A DNA stretch of 64,000 nucleotides. It comes from Emergomyces orientalis (lineage: Eukaryota; Ascomycota; Eurotiomycetes; Onygenales; Ajellomycetaceae). The notes under the pieces are model-generated. The model did no database searches. It saw only the letters and a program-made list of their open reading frames with translations, and was not told the origin of the DNA. Below are positions 21,826 through 33,127 of the stretch, one piece after another (within the stretch, counting starts at the first letter, position 1; every line of letters starts with the position of its first letter). The DNA lies in assembly GCA_002110485.1 (NCBI GenBank), contig MOWL01000067.1:2418001-2482000 (forward strand), given 5' to 3'. Position numbers and translations under genes: made by a program.

Positions 21826-22644
21826 TGTTGCTGTGTTTAATTCAGACCTCCAATTATTATTTAGTTTGTCGCGAGGCTGTTAAAGATCGATTGTAATGGT
21901 ATAAAAGAAGTAAAACAGAAAAATTAGTTATTTCAAGATTGGGCGGGAACCAAAGGCGAACGCGAATTCGAGAAATGGAAGGCTTGGCGGAAAAAAACTG
22001 CTTACCTAATCCGGATATGGAGGGCCGAGGTCGAACGATGCATAAGAAATGGGCATTTTGGAAGTCCTGGCTTAATACAGGTGCACAACAGCAGTGACTA
22101 CGAAGTGAGATACATTAACACCTGCAAGAGAGGGATTCTACATTCACAGGACGAAAGGGGGCAATATCTTACCAACGTGTAAAGCTTCAAATACGGACCC
22201 GATACAGGTTTCCAGAGATCTCGATAATGCTGTGACCAAGTCGAGTCAAAATATAAGCTTGAATTAAGCTCTCGGGAGGATCGGGAGATCTAAAATCCAG
22301 CAAATGCGCGAGCTGTAGAATTCATGTCCATTTTATGTCCATTTCAATGGCCATTTATATAGGTGTACTTAATTAATATAAATCGCTGTTTCATCGCAGA
22401 ATATATGTAGGATGCGTTTTGATTTGCTGTAGACCAAAATGATCGGATGTGATAAAGTAATAATATGCATTTTGCCAGACACATTGATAGGTGGCCTTAC
22501 ATACATACACCTAGGTATCTCGCTGAAAAAGTTAAATAAATAAATAAACCTTCTATGTTTATTGAAAATATAGCCATCGGCCCTAGTTTCGCCTTGCGGT
22601 AGGTTTGCAGGAAATAAACCGAATGTACGGGTCTCCGCTACTTA
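21826..22644. other. Intergenic, ERG2 promoter
   Basis: Upstream of ERG2 and downstream of VPS23, both on the minus strand. AT-rich with repeated TGTCCATT near 22325-22345. A CGG-N10-CCG pair near 22015 was considered as a zinc-cluster site but has the wrong spacing for the AtrR motif. No gene is supported. Confidence 0.5.
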
Positions 22645-24801
22645 CTACCCATCACCCTCAACAGCCAACCCCATTCCTTTCCCCGCCTTTCGTACCAAGG
22701 CTCTCTTCAAAAACGCTTCCCTCGCCAATCCCCTCGTCAACCGCGCCCACGTCTCAACACTCACTCGCCCCTTTACTAGTCCAGCCTGCAGCGCATATAT
22801 TGCACGCTGAATCCCCAGCTCATCGGCGATGAGGTCATATAACTGCTTTCCAACAACGGTGGGCGCAACGAGGACATCATCAATAGCTGGAAGTCCTGCG
22901 GCCTCTTGACGTTCTGTTACTGCTGCTGATGTACGAGATGACGATGGCTCGGTGGATGATGTATGCAACGGGGTATTGGTAGATATGCGTGATTTCGCAT
23001 CTGCAATAATGCCATCAGCACGTTGTAGGGACTGTTGGAGAATGGATGTGTTTGATTGGAGTGTCGAGTGGAAGGAGTTTAGGGCAGATATTTCGGATTC
23101 AAGGGTGGCAATAGCGGCTTGGAGGGCTTGGGATTGTGAATGTAGAGGCTGGAGGCCGGAGTTTGCTTGGGAGATGGCGGATTGGAGCGTTTGCGTGAGG
23201 GTTTTGGAAAGGGCGCGGAGAAGGGCGTCCTTTTCCGGATTTGGAGGGATAGGTGGTGCAATAGGTGGTGTAGATAGGGAGGGGAGCTCGAGTTCGAATA
23301 GTGAATTGAGGGGATCGCGTGCTTCCGTTTTTTTCTCTGTTGCGGTAAATTGCTGTGGCTGGTGAGTGTGATGCGACAATGAAGGAGGTCCATAAGACGG
23401 CGTGTGAATGGGACGAGATATATGCTGGGTTTGCGGGGTGACTTGAGTTTGGGGTTGTAAATATGGACCTTGGGGGTGATGTGGTTGCTGCTGGCGTTGG
23501 TAGGAGAATGTTTGAGGGACTTGGGGTGGAGCTGTCATATTGTGTCCAGGAACTGGGTTGACAGGCGTCATTGGCGTTGGGCGATATCCATCTTGCTGAT
23601 AGCCCTGTTTCGGTGGGAATTGTGGGGTTTGGGATGCCTGCGACTGCGACGTGACCTGTCTCAAACTGCTAGATCGCTGCGGGGTATGATAGATATCGTG
23701 GTTTCCTGGCACATGGTCGTGGCTCCGTTGCTGTGATACAGATCTTTGGTGGCGAGCATCACCGGGGAGCGGAGGTAGAGGCGGTGGTTGGTTGTATTTT
23801 TCTTGCGCGGAATGGTCTCCGTGCCTTTCTGGTCCTACCACCTGGCCAAGTTTCGGAGGCAATTGCGGAGGAGCCTGACCCTGTTGAGCGGGTGGGGGAG
23901 ATGGGCTTGCAGTTTTAGCAAGCTCTCGTGGTAAAGGGGGAACCGCTGGTGGTGTGGCACTGTGTGGTACGGACATATGTCGTATATTCTGCTGCTGCTT
24001 TGATATCACGGGAGGCTCCTTTGCGAAGACGTCTCGAAGGATATACAGGAAATCAACCATCGTTGACCGCTAGATTAGTCTTCAAGTTAGCACATTGATT
24101 TGCCTATATCTTAATAAATAACCATACCCCCCCATCAATTTGAACAACCCGGCTCAACGACATAGAAAGCACTTCCCCATTATATAAAAAGAAAAGATAT
24201 GCTACTCACATCCCATGCTTCCGACCAGTGTGCCAGGTAATGATGATACACCTTTCCCTCCCCACTAACATGTTGACCTGGTCGAACCAGCATATCCTGT
24301 GTCGGTGTGACGTACACCATAGGCGGTTCACGGGGGTAAGCCTTGGGTGCCCATATCGTTATCGGAAATCTATACACAGCTCCGCGAAATGTGACGGGAA
24401 GCGTCCCTGCGACATGGAGGAGTAAGGCGGGCGCGCCATTCTCATATGCTATTCAGACCACAGAAAATAGGCAACTGGTTAGCTTCGTCAGAGAAATGAC
24501 TCGCGCAAACCAGGTCAGGGAATGGTACGGGAGGGATAGAGGGGTGGCTAACTATAGACATCTGTCCGAGGAGCGAATCCGGGATACTGTGCGAGCAAGT
24601 TTGCTACATCGCTGTATGTTCTGTTCGGGTCTTGGTATGCTTGATTAGGGCCATGTTCAGCCTGTTGGGAAGCAGAGAGGGGTGGTTAGCCAACTTTGAA
24701 TCTCTAGTGGTTTTGCTGCAGGAAAGCCAAGAAACACAGAAACTTACATTTGTTAGCACTCGATATAGCCACGTTAATGTCTTCTGTGGCACTGTTGCCA
24801 T
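22645..24801 (-). CDS. vps23: ESCRT-I subunit Vps23/TSG101
   Basis: Recognises ubiquitinated cargo and links ESCRT-0 to ESCRT-I at endosomes during multivesicular body sorting; in Aspergillus Vps23 also links to pH signalling. Four exons (24801-24748, 24661-24553, 24448-24210, 24069-22645) give 608 residues. The UEV domain, at about residues 1-160, is split over all four exons: LTWLYRVLTN, DPNRTYSDVANLLAQYPG, FPITIWAPKAYPREPPM and YHHYLAHWSEAWD. UEV proteins resemble ubiquitin-conjugating enzymes without the catalytic Cys. A long Pro/Gln-rich region follows, then a coiled coil at about 413-495 and the C-terminal steadiness box from about 530 (VLVAPTVVGKQLYDLIADE). Splice frames all agree. The Met at 24060 is internal, not the start. 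Confidence 0.95.
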
Positions 24802-25413
24802 GATTGTGGTGCAGGAGAAGCGCAGTCGACATGGCGCATCTGTATCAGTGGAGATGGTTGGGTTTTGAGGAGGTTTGCGTTGTGATGATGATGCTGTGAA
24901 GGCCAAAGCGCCCAGACTTTTGGAAGCTGCCGAACTTTAGTGCAGAACTAAAACCCTTAGTTAAAGCAAGGAGTGAACAATGCTTGTGAATGAATGATAA
25001 ATATTTATTATATTGTTCTCAGCTATGGAATTTTTATTCTGTAGCTAAATAGCTGGGCCTTAGAACTGCGAAAATATGCATGCATGCTACGATTTGCTAA
25101 AGAAAATCGAAAAAAATACATACAGTAATGCCACCATGTTGCAAAACGCGGAAAGGGGGCCTCAAGCGCACAGCCAGGAGCAACTAAAATCCTCCAAACA
25201 GAAGTGCACGAAATAAAAAGAAAAAGGAGAGTTTGGTAAAACATATTAAAAAGGATGAGGTGCCGAGACAAACTAAATTCCTCGATGTAGAAAAAGCTAT
25301 GTAAAGCAAATAAACCAAGTAAACCCATGTACATTACGTGTGTTAGGGAAAACAATATACACAGGGTGAGAGAACGGAGATACTCTGGCATCATCACCAT
25401 AAGAACCGTCCAT
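24802..25413. other. Intergenic, VPS23 promoter and receptor 3' side
   Basis: Minus-strand tandem spacing. A 144-codon hydrophobic frame at 25023-25457 lies on the same strand as the receptor but in another frame and starts inside its last exon. It looks like 3' untranslated sequence. Confidence 0.5.
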
Positions 25414-26557
25414 TCAAGCTTTGGCGCTAGCATCAAGCCCAGTATATAACCGGTCAAGTTGGTCTGGTGAGAGGGTCGTGGCGACAGATCCTCCAGATCG
25501 AAGCGTCGACTGGTTTTGAGAAAAGCTACCTTGCTGTCTGGTCTCCGAGCTGGTGCTATTGCAACGTTCGCTTGACCAGAGGTACTGATGGGGCCCGGAA
25601 GTCAGAGTTTCGAAACTGTGCTTCGTGGCTGCTGCGGCCCACAACGACGAAAGGGGCAGGAAAATGGCCACAAGCGTGAGGAGGTTGGAGTTCATTTCGT
25701 ATAGAGGAATTGGATATTGGATAATTGAGAAAATGGCTAAACCAAAACAGAAGAATAAATCATCTTAACACTGGTCAAGTATTCTGCGTGAATACATGTG
25801 GAGCATCCTTACCTGGAATCACCATGGTTTGACACGACATAATGAACATCACCTGCATAGCTCCGAACCTCGTCATTCCCAGGCGTCTCCGAGTGACGAG
25901 GGCATATCCCAACTTGGTAACGAAAACAGCGCTGAAGTAACATGTGCTGATGGTAATGGTGATGTTCGAGGCACTCTGGAGCCAGATGAAAGGACGAAAA
26001 TTTGAAGCATTCATAATGGCAATAGAGTTCTCAACCATCAACGCAATTCGGAATCCGATGGCCAGCAAAGCGATTACGGTGGAAAGAGCCAATAGTATGT
26101 ATCGCTGGATTTCTGAAAGGGTCGCGCAGATAACTTGTGTTTGGATCACAAGGGATATTTCCATGCAAATTACCAGAATAGTAGTGAAAACAATGCCTAA
26201 AATGGAGTTGGCGTAAGCACTGCCAGGGACTCGGGAGTAATCCTGGCCGAAGAAAGCATACGTCTCGTTGAACCCTGTAGTAAAGTAGATGACCATGCAA
26301 AGCAGGCGAGCAAAGTTCATACCCAGTGCAGATGCATTGAGGAAGAAGACTGGCAAGCGACGCTTCTCCGACTGCGTCAAGAGGGCCAGCATGAGTATGG
26401 CAATGACGGACGCCCCGATCTGAGCGGCATAGTTGATGCAAACTCTAATTCCGTACTGAACGAATTCATCGAGGTCGTGGATCGATACATTGAACTGTGC
26501 CCCGTCGGCCTTGTGGAAGATCACGTTCTGATCGAATGGATCGAATGACGACGTCAT
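25414..26557 (-). CDS. ste2: Alpha-factor-type pheromone receptor (Ste2 class GPCR)
   Basis: Seven-helix receptor for the peptide mating pheromone of the opposite mating type, acting through a heterotrimeric G protein. Two exons (26557-25813, 25736-25414; intron 76 nt) give 355 residues. The N-terminus is short and soluble (FDPFDQNVIFHKADG) with an N-glycosylation sequon, and helices follow from about residue 45. The sixth-helix family hallmark MFIMSCQTMVIPA is split by the intron, and the seventh helix continues as LLTLVAIFLPLSSLWAAA in exon 2. The cytosolic tail is about 75 residues, rich in Ser/Thr, as needed for desensitisation. The 26557 ATG opens the conserved N-terminus. In Aspergilli the orthologue is called PreB/GprA. 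Exon 2 read alone would look like a small secreted protein, which is misleading. Confidence 0.93.
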
Positions 26558-28486
26558 TTCTGAGCTATCAGGAGATCTTCTTGCGCGACGCGCAGGAGCT
26601 TACCGATGGACTGGTGGGTGCAGGGTAATGTATGGGGTCTAGGCTGAAGGAATTGATGATCTGATGAACGTATCAAAGAGACTTGAGAATAGCGAGAGCG
26701 AGAGCAGAGGCAAGGATGGGAATAGGCACGAGTATGGAAAGAATTATAAAAAGAAAACTAGAAAAGAAGCAGCTGCTGATAGAGATGCTGAAATAGTATC
26801 TCAGGTATCTGGGCAATTTCCCATCACCACCAGCAGTGAAAGATACCCGCAACAATGTCAGCAGCATAGAGGCATTGAGCATGTAGGACATAATACGCCC
26901 AACAGCAAACGGTTGAAACGAGGAAGTATTGTGTCTAAGCCTGGTATATATACACGAGGCACTGAGATTGACAGAACAATCTGCAAAAGTGAAGGAGAGC
27001 AGAGGGTTTCTGGTGGTACAAACAGAAAATACACCCGGTGACTTTGATCACAGCCAAAAATAGTGGTCCCGCAGGGTGTTAATGTACCCTTAGTGGCCAC
27101 CTGAAGCCGTTGCGGATCGATCAATCTAAAAAAATAAGATTCGGGGGATGTAAGGGCGGGTTTGAGGCTCGCAGAACAATATCAGCGTTATCAATGCCTG
27201 TGGGATGAGAACAATAGGATGGCTGGAAGAAAAGCCACCATAAGAACTTTCACTCCGGCTCAGACAAGCAAACGGCGGGCTGAGAACAACTCTAATTTGT
27301 CTTGTCGAAATAATTGAAAAAATATAAAACATTTTAATCTCGGGATTAAAAATGGTATATATATCGGAAGGGAAATTAAAGGAAGAGCATGCACGGCCTT
27401 CTCAAGTGTCCTCAGGGTTTTGTGTCCAGTACAAAGGAGCGGGGTTCGTCGAAAAACATCTTTTGGCAGACCGAGATTGCGAATACAACTTCGATCACCT
27501 GTGAGATTATAGATATCCATCGTATGCACAGCATATCCAAATATCTTGAAAGCACATTGTCGTCAATCTCTCATGCTTGTTGTCCTGAGCACACACACCG
27601 CAACTCGGACCCTGAGCACTTGAGCACTGATGTCAACTACTGCCCCCATAATTCAATGTGCGACTGACAGGGGGCATATATCACTCGTCCCTACCAGGGG
27701 TGGAGTACAAAGCACAGAGCACTCATTTTTACCGTGGTCGGTAGCTATATGCTCGTCATCGAGAGGCATTATGATGCACAACTTGTCCCCTCTCCCCCTC
27801 TCTCCCATTATCCACAGATCCATGGGGCCGTCGTATTGGATTGAGCCACAAGAAAAGCTAGACAAAGCTACTGTATCTTTCGTAAGACGCCGGAATAAAA
27901 ATATATAGGCCACTGAATTCCCAAGGAATCATATTTCGTTCGTTTCTTTGTTCTTTTCATTTCCAGAATGCAACTGTGTGGTATCACAGCACCAATTAAA
28001 TCGGGAAAATCGAGCTGTATCTATCTGCTTCTGAGAGTTGTTCAAGGAACAGACAGACACATATGTGGAACACGAATCAGGATGGCGGGCTTTTCTCAGT
28101 GTGACTGGATGAAGTATCGAGATTAACTGCTCATTATACCGCGACAAAATGCAATGTGGTACGGCGGCATGCCACAGAAAGAGAATCGATAATAACAAGA
28201 AGAGACAGAGGAATGTACGGATCCGTAGCAGAAGAAGAGAAGTTGTTGGCTTGAAAATGCTCCCCCGCCAAGCACAGGTCAACGACTCTCGGGCGCAGAG
28301 ATCCGTTGCGGGACAACATAAAAAAATAATAGAGATAAAAAACCATCCCACATATGCGCATTTCAGCTCTTCCACCAGACGAATACAACCTTACATCCCC
28401 ATACTATCATTACCCTTGTCCTACCAACGCCCCCAATACACCACATCCTTAATACCGGCAACATCAGACACTGCCCGCCCGCAACA
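26558..28486. other. Divergent intergenic region, receptor and BUD32
   Basis: About 1.9 kb separates the divergent starts of the pheromone receptor and BUD32. Open frames on both strands (for example 26664-27041 plus, 27929-28375 minus) show no motifs and biased composition. No RNA gene was recognised. A long regulated promoter or leader for the receptor is plausible. Confidence 0.5.
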
Positions 28487-29485
28487 ATGTCGTCTACCAC
28501 GACCACCACCACCACCACCTATACCCCTCCCCCGCTTCCCGCACCCTTCACAAATTCCTCCTCCATCCTCCTCGCTCAAGGCGCAGAAGGCCGCCTATAC
28601 AAAACCAATTTCCTCACTGCCTCCATCCCCGCCGCTCTCAAAGTCCGCCCCGCAAAACCTTACCGTCACCCAATTCTCGACAGCAGATTAACCCGCCAGC
28701 GCATCCTCCAAGAGGCGCGATGTTTGGTGAAGCTGTCACGCGAGGGGGTTCCTGTACCCGGCGTGCTGGCTCTAGATGTTGAGTGTGATGTTGTTGCTGA
28801 GGAGTCTGCTGGGAGGGATAATAAACCCAATGATGTTATTAAAGATAATGAGAATGAGAACAGTAATACTAAGACTGGGTGGTCTGCATGGTTGTTGATG
28901 GAGTGGGTGGAGGGCGTGGTTGTCAGGCAGGTGGTTGACCATTGGGAAAAATGGTTGAAATCGCGAGAGAAAGCAGGGCTACATGATGATGCAGAGATTA
29001 TCAGACAGAGCGAAGAGGATATTTGCGCATTGTTGAGGAGGATTGGACTTGTTGTTGGCGCTATGCATAAAGCTGGTATTGTTCATGGGGATTTAACTAC
29101 GAGCAATCTTATGCTCAGACCTACTGGCCTTGCCAATACGTTGGCGGGAGAGGACGGCCAGGGTGCGAAGACACCCGCCGTGCCATTGAGTACGTCTATT
29201 AGGCAGGATGCGGAAATACAGACTACTGTGGACAATAAACCTTCGCTAGATGGGGAGATTGTTCTCATTGACTTTGGTCTTGCAGGGCAGAGTATTCAGG
29301 ATGAGGATAGGGCGGTCGACCTATACGTACTGGAGCGAGCGTTTGGAAGTTCACATCCGAGAACCGAACCGTTCTTCCACGAGGTTCTCAAGGGATATGG
29401 TGAAAGCTATAAGGCAGCGAATGTGGTGTTGAAGAAGCTGGAACAGGTCAGGTTGCGGGGACGGAAGAGGAGTATGGTTGGGTGA
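28487..29485 (+). CDS. bud32: EKC/KEOPS complex kinase/ATPase Bud32
   Basis: Small atypical kinase (PRPK) of the KEOPS complex, which makes the t6A modification of ANN-decoding tRNAs and affects telomeres and transcription. Single exon, 332 residues, intronless. After a Thr/Pro-rich start come the glycine-loop equivalent LLAQGAEGRLYKTNF, the ATP lysine in AALKVRPAKPYRHP, LTRQRILQEARCL, the catalytic loop HGDLTTSNLML with D202, and IDFGLA with D262. The characteristic C-terminus RLRGRKRSMVG is present. It is longer than archaeal and yeast forms because of an acidic insert (about residues 108-125) and a Thr-rich loop after SNLML (about 208-245). The family is certain; the inserts are typical of filamentous fungi. 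Confidence 0.96.
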   Translation: MSSTTTTTTTTYTPPPLPAPFTNSSSILLAQGAEGRLYKTNFLTASIPAALKVRPAKPYRHPILDSRLTRQRILQEARCLVKLSREGVPVPGVLALDVECDVVAEESAGRDNKPNDVIKDNENENSNTKTGWSAWLLMEWVEGVVVRQVVDHWEKWLKSREKAGLHDDAEIIRQSEEDICALLRRIGLVVGAMHKAGIVHGDLTTSNLMLRPTGLANTLAGEDGQGAKTPAVPLSTSIRQDAEIQTTVDNKPSLDGEIVLIDFGLAGQSIQDEDRAVDLYVLERAFGSSHPRTEPFFHEVLKGYGESYKAANVVLKKLEQVRLRGRKRSMVG

Positions 29486-29790
29486 GGTGATATTGCCTTC
29501 GGCAGCGCGCATCACAGTTTATTATTTATTACTTTTTCTTCTTGTTTCCAAAAGAGAAAGGCCCAAAAAGGAGAATAAATGTGGGCTACATAATTTTTTT
29601 AAAAAAGAAAAAAACCAAAATTCCCAAGTTACGCGTTTCGCCATGCTGAACGAACCACCGCGGAGGCTTGCATGAAAACGTTTGGAGTTGCAGAGGGGAA
29701 AAAGGAAAAAGGAAAACGCTCAAAGCCTACAAAGACACACTCCCTGTTTCTTCATTATACAATATATATATATATATATATATATATTGT
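29486..29790. other. Convergent 3' region with TA repeat
   Basis: Short spacer between convergent BUD32 and the ligase subunit gene, with a TA run at 29761-29788. No gene is supported. Confidence 0.6.
29761..29788. repeat. (AT)n microsatellite
   Basis: About thirteen AT units between two convergent genes. Confidence 0.9.
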
Positions 29791-30891
29791 TTATTCACCA
29801 TCGCGGATACAATTTCCCACCTCCGCAAGCGCAAAGTAACCTTTATTTTCAATCACTCCTCGATCCTTCACCACTGCAGTATATTTCACAACCCACTGCG
29901 GCACAATGTCACCTGTCAACCCACCATCTTCGGCCGTTGCACTGGCCGCTAATATCCCCGCCCCTCTCTCCCCGCGTGCGAGGAGGTCTCGCGTTGTACC
30001 CGGCGGGAGGATGTCAGTGCAGTCATTATGCGTCAACAACTTTATATTTTCTTTCTTCGCAAAAACGATTAACGGCTTCGGCACCACGCAGCAATCCTTG
30101 ACGTTGATCTGGTCTACCGCGGGCCGAATCTTGGTATGCGGTAGGAACTTCGCTAGCCGTTCACTGTCAAACTCTGACAAGCCCAGTTGGGATATCATGC
30201 CTTGTTCTTTGAGTGATTCGAGAACCCGCCATGTTTGAACTATGCCATCCATTTCGGGTGCTCCTCCTGATCGTGCAATATTGCAGTTGCCGTTGTCGTT
30301 GCCATCACCATCCGATGTCTCCTCCTCGCTCTCGTCATCTGCATCGAAAGATATACCGGGAAACGAGACGATGAGCAGATCTATGGAGTTTACATGCAGT
30401 TCTTTCAGGACGAGATCAATTGCTTCCCGGGTATGTGCGCAGCTGCGAGAGGTGGGTATTCCGGGAAGGTAGAAAAGCTTCACCGTGATGTCATACTGGT
30501 CGCGGTCTTCGGTCAGGCCTGGTTCTGAAAAATCGATCGCGGGTACGTAGAGGGTATCCCCCTGTTTAGATGTCCAGGTGGTATAGTCGCCGTATGAAAG
30601 TCTCTGCGGAACGTCATGGATATCGAGGGAGGGGCCGTTTGTGTGTGAGGGTTCGATGTGTTGTGCTGCAACGAAATTGGTGCGGAGGGCATTTAGTAAT
30701 TCCACATTTGATTTATCGCTGGTCAGTCTGCGGATGACGGAGGGGCCGCCACTCATAATATTCCTAATAAGATTGATTTCAATGTTAGTTTTTTTGGTTC
30801 TTTTTTCCCCTTTTCTTTTTCCTTCAAACAGTTGCAGCGCTCGTGTGGAAGCGGGGTTGTGTGCTTACGATGTAGAGAGAATGAGCTTCAT
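29791..30891 (-). CDS. Glutamate-cysteine ligase modifier subunit
   Basis: Regulatory (light) subunit of gamma-glutamylcysteine synthetase, which sets the activity of the first step of glutathione synthesis. Two exons (30891-30869, 30763-29791; intron 105 nt) give 331 residues. The first exon supplies MKLILSTS and joins to NIMSGGPSVIRR, the typical family N-terminus; starting at the Met at 30756 would lose these residues. The fold is an aldo-keto reductase barrel: YDITVKLFYLPG, LKELHVNSIDLLIVSFPG, GMISQLGLSEFDSERLAKF, VDQINVKDCCVVPKPLIVFAKK and LLTHND. An acidic Asp/Asn-rich loop interrupts the middle (about 150-170). A TTA(C/G)TAA site lies 55 bases upstream of the start. This is the GCLM type; the identity rests on these barrel motifs. 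Confidence 0.9.
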
Positions 30892-31265
30892 TTTTGCGCC
30901 ACGAATGTCTGGGCTATGGGAGGGTCAGATCAAAGCCCTGGAATCTTAGTAATGGAAAGTAATTCAATAAATATATATATTATCAGACTCTGTAATAATT
31001 TAGCAGAAGTGATCAGTATTCCAGGTGTTTAAGATACGTTCCTACATTGATCCCAGCCGGATCTTCCCATTGTTTGCGGCAACAAATTTAGGCGGGGAAG
31101 TTGTCAGCCACCACCCCCCATTCGTTAACCAGGTCTTAACTAAGCTTGTTTTGGCCAACTCCATACCTATGAGACGAAAAAAAAAAAACACTCCGCCATC
31201 AACAACCATCCCCACCAGGAACAAATTTCTGCTTCTCTTCATGCACATCCTCTGCCATCGAGAGT
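30892..31265. other. Divergent promoter, ligase subunit and AP-1 sigma
   Basis: About 370 bases between two divergent starts, containing the Yap1-type site at 30946-30952. No gene is supported. Confidence 0.6.
30946..30952 (-). promoter_or_regulatory. Yap1-type site (TTACTAA)
   Basis: TTAGTAA on the plus strand, TTACTAA on the minus strand, a full match to the Yap1 recognition element TTA(C/G)TAA. It sits 55 bases upstream of the glutamate-cysteine ligase modifier start. Yap1-type factors control glutathione genes in yeast; use here is inferred. Confidence 0.5.
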
Positions 31266-32279
31266 ATGGCAATCAAGTAAGCTATCGGAATACGCTTATT
31301 TCTTGATCCTCAGATTGATGTGACTGATGAATATTCCTCTCTTTCTACAGCTACCTAATACTGCTGTCGAGGCAGGGCAAAGTGGTGAGTTCCAGTCCCC
31401 TTCTCGTCGCCCACCACAGTCCTCACACGACACTACGACTCCAAAACTGACCACCGCAATTTTTCCTTTCTCCTATCGCCACTTATTTAGAGACTGGCAA
31501 AATGGTTCACTACTCTGTCTCCCAAAGACAAGGCCAAAATCATCAAAGATGTCACACAGCTAGTCCTCTCACGACGCACTCGCATGTGCAACTTCCTCGA
31601 ATATAAAGGTGCGGATAAATACTCAATGCAGCTAGCCTACCCAGGGGAGAACAGAATAAATGGTCTTGCCATCGCTGGATGGAAAAAGAAGAGACTGACT
31701 TCCTTTTACAAACACGTATGGGTTTTATAGACACCAAAGTCGTCTACCGCCGCTATGCTTCCCTCTTCTTCATCGCTGGCTGCTCGTCCGACGACAACGA
31801 GCTAATCACCCTCGAAATCGTCCATCGATACGTCGAACAGATGGACAAGTACTACGGCAACGTCTGCGAGCTGGATATCATATTCAACTTCCAAAAGGCA
31901 TACTTCATCCTGGATGAGTTGCTGCTGGCCGGGGAGATGCAGGAGAGCAGCAAGAAGAATGTGCTGCGGTGTATTTCGCAGCAGGATAGTTTGGAAGATA
32001 TGGAGGTGAGTTGAGACGGGTGGTTTCTACCATGAATGAATGATGGGCTTGTGCATGTACGGGGAAGGAAGGTGCATTCGCCGTTCCCCGACAACGCTCT
32101 TCTGGTTTTTTGCACCGTTGCGTTTCATCAGTTGTTGGCTCCTTTGCCTTCTTCTCCCCCTCCATCGTGGAACTGGCGTCATGGTCGTCAAGTTTGCTGC
32201 GCTTAGCCGTGCTAACCGTTTCCTCTCCCAACGTCCGCGAACCCAGGTCGAGCAAGATATTGTTACGAAGAGTATGTAG
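31266..32279 (+). CDS. aps1: AP-1 clathrin adaptor sigma subunit
   Basis: Small subunit of the AP-1 complex, sorting cargo into clathrin vesicles at the trans-Golgi and endosomes. Five exons (31266-31276, 31351-31384, 31491-31608, 31731-32005, 32247-32279) give 156 residues, the family length. The first exon encodes only MAI plus two bases, and exon 2 gives NYLILLSRQGKV. Then come LAKWFTTLSPKDKAKII, RTRMCNFLEYK, KVVYRRYASLFFIAGC, NELITLEIVHRYVEQMDKYY and ELDIIFNFQKAYFILDEL. The body is nearly invariant and is sigma-1 rather than sigma-2 (RRYASLFFIAGC, QESSKKNVLRC). The last exon, ending in TKSM, was placed by frame and acceptor and is less certain than the rest. Confidence 0.94.
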
Positions 32280-32308
32280 CGGGTTTTTGACAACAGCTTT
32301 TCTTTCTA

Positions 32309-32332
32309 TCGTCGTCGTCGTCGTCGCCGTCG
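32309..32332. repeat. (TCG)n microsatellite
   Basis: Eight units with one interruption (GCC), in the 3' region of AP-1 sigma. Confidence 0.85.
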
Positions 32333-33117
32333 TTTATTAGCGAGTCCTTTATACGCCCCCCACCCAGGTCCTGTTTTTATCCCCATTTGATTATTTTTCT
32401 TTGGTGTTCGGAATTGTGGGTTTTTTATTGCTGGGATTCTCACGTATATACAATATATACACACTTTTTTTTTAAATCTATCATTCATTTCAGAATTTCG
32501 AATTGCTAATCGCCTTGATTGAAACATACAGGAGTCTGAAATTGAATTGGCTGGATTGAGATCGCTTGGATTTTAGATTTTCATTCCGGCATGAAATCTT
32601 CCTCAATGTCCATTACCGTCTTCATGGGGGAGTTATGGCTAGTTGCGGGTTCACTGCGTCTGCCTAGCATGCAAGCAGTTTCACTGACCGTTGCCTTTTG
32701 GCAGTTGTGGCGTTCTCTGTTGGTTGTCTGCTGTTTTCATTCAGCCTTGCCATTCGTCCAGCTAGGAGTTGGAGCCCGTTGTTTTACATCTATTTCCCTT
32801 TCATTCCTGAAGGAGTTCTCATCCAAAACGAAGCTTTGTTCTTTTGGGTTGTCGCCAACTAATGTCTCGGATATTGCTTCTTGATCCCTTTTACATAGTA
32901 GAGGATGGAACTCGACAAGCGCTATCGCCCAGTAGGTACCCACACCAGCCGATCCCAGTAAGACTACTGCCGCAGTTTCATTGTCTCTACTTTCCCTCTC
33001 TATTATTGTCTCCTTTTGTCTCCTTGTTTTGTTCACTTTGTTTTGCACGTGTTGCCTTTGATTGGCGCCGATTGCCGTATGGGGGAATAGCGCCACTCCC
33101 CACACGCTTCTAGAGCA

Positions 33118-33127
33118 ATCACGTGAT
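33118..33127. promoter_or_regulatory. ATCACGTGAT palindrome upstream of MAF1
   Basis: A perfect palindrome around CACGTG, with a second CACGTG at 33046-33051. It lies about 485 bases before the MAF1 start. It matches the extended Cbf1/bHLH-type site (RTCACRTG); use at this gene is an inference. Confidence 0.35.

Noticed and set aside
22010..22030. A CGG-N10-CCG zinc-cluster site in the ERG2 promoter
   Set aside because: The spacing differs from the 12-base spacing I recall for the AtrR sterol motif, and single CGG pairs are frequent by chance.
25023..25457. A 144-codon hydrophobic minus-strand frame that looks like a membrane protein
   Set aside because: It starts inside the last exon of the pheromone receptor in a different frame and extends into AT-rich 3' sequence. 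Hydrophobicity comes from T-rich codons, and no family is recognised.
25414..25695. A small secreted protein with a signal peptide
   Set aside because: The apparent signal peptide is the seventh helix of the Ste2-class receptor; the frame joins exon 1 across a clean 76-nt intron.
26664..27041. A 125-codon hydrophilic frame antisense to the receptor leader
   Set aside because: It has an ATG but the composition is just purine-rich sequence, with no conserved motif; more likely the complement of a pyrimidine-rich promoter.
27929..28375. A 148-codon Cys-rich frame opposite the BUD32 leader
   Set aside because: Starts with GTG, reads the complement of the BUD32 promoter, and shows no family features.
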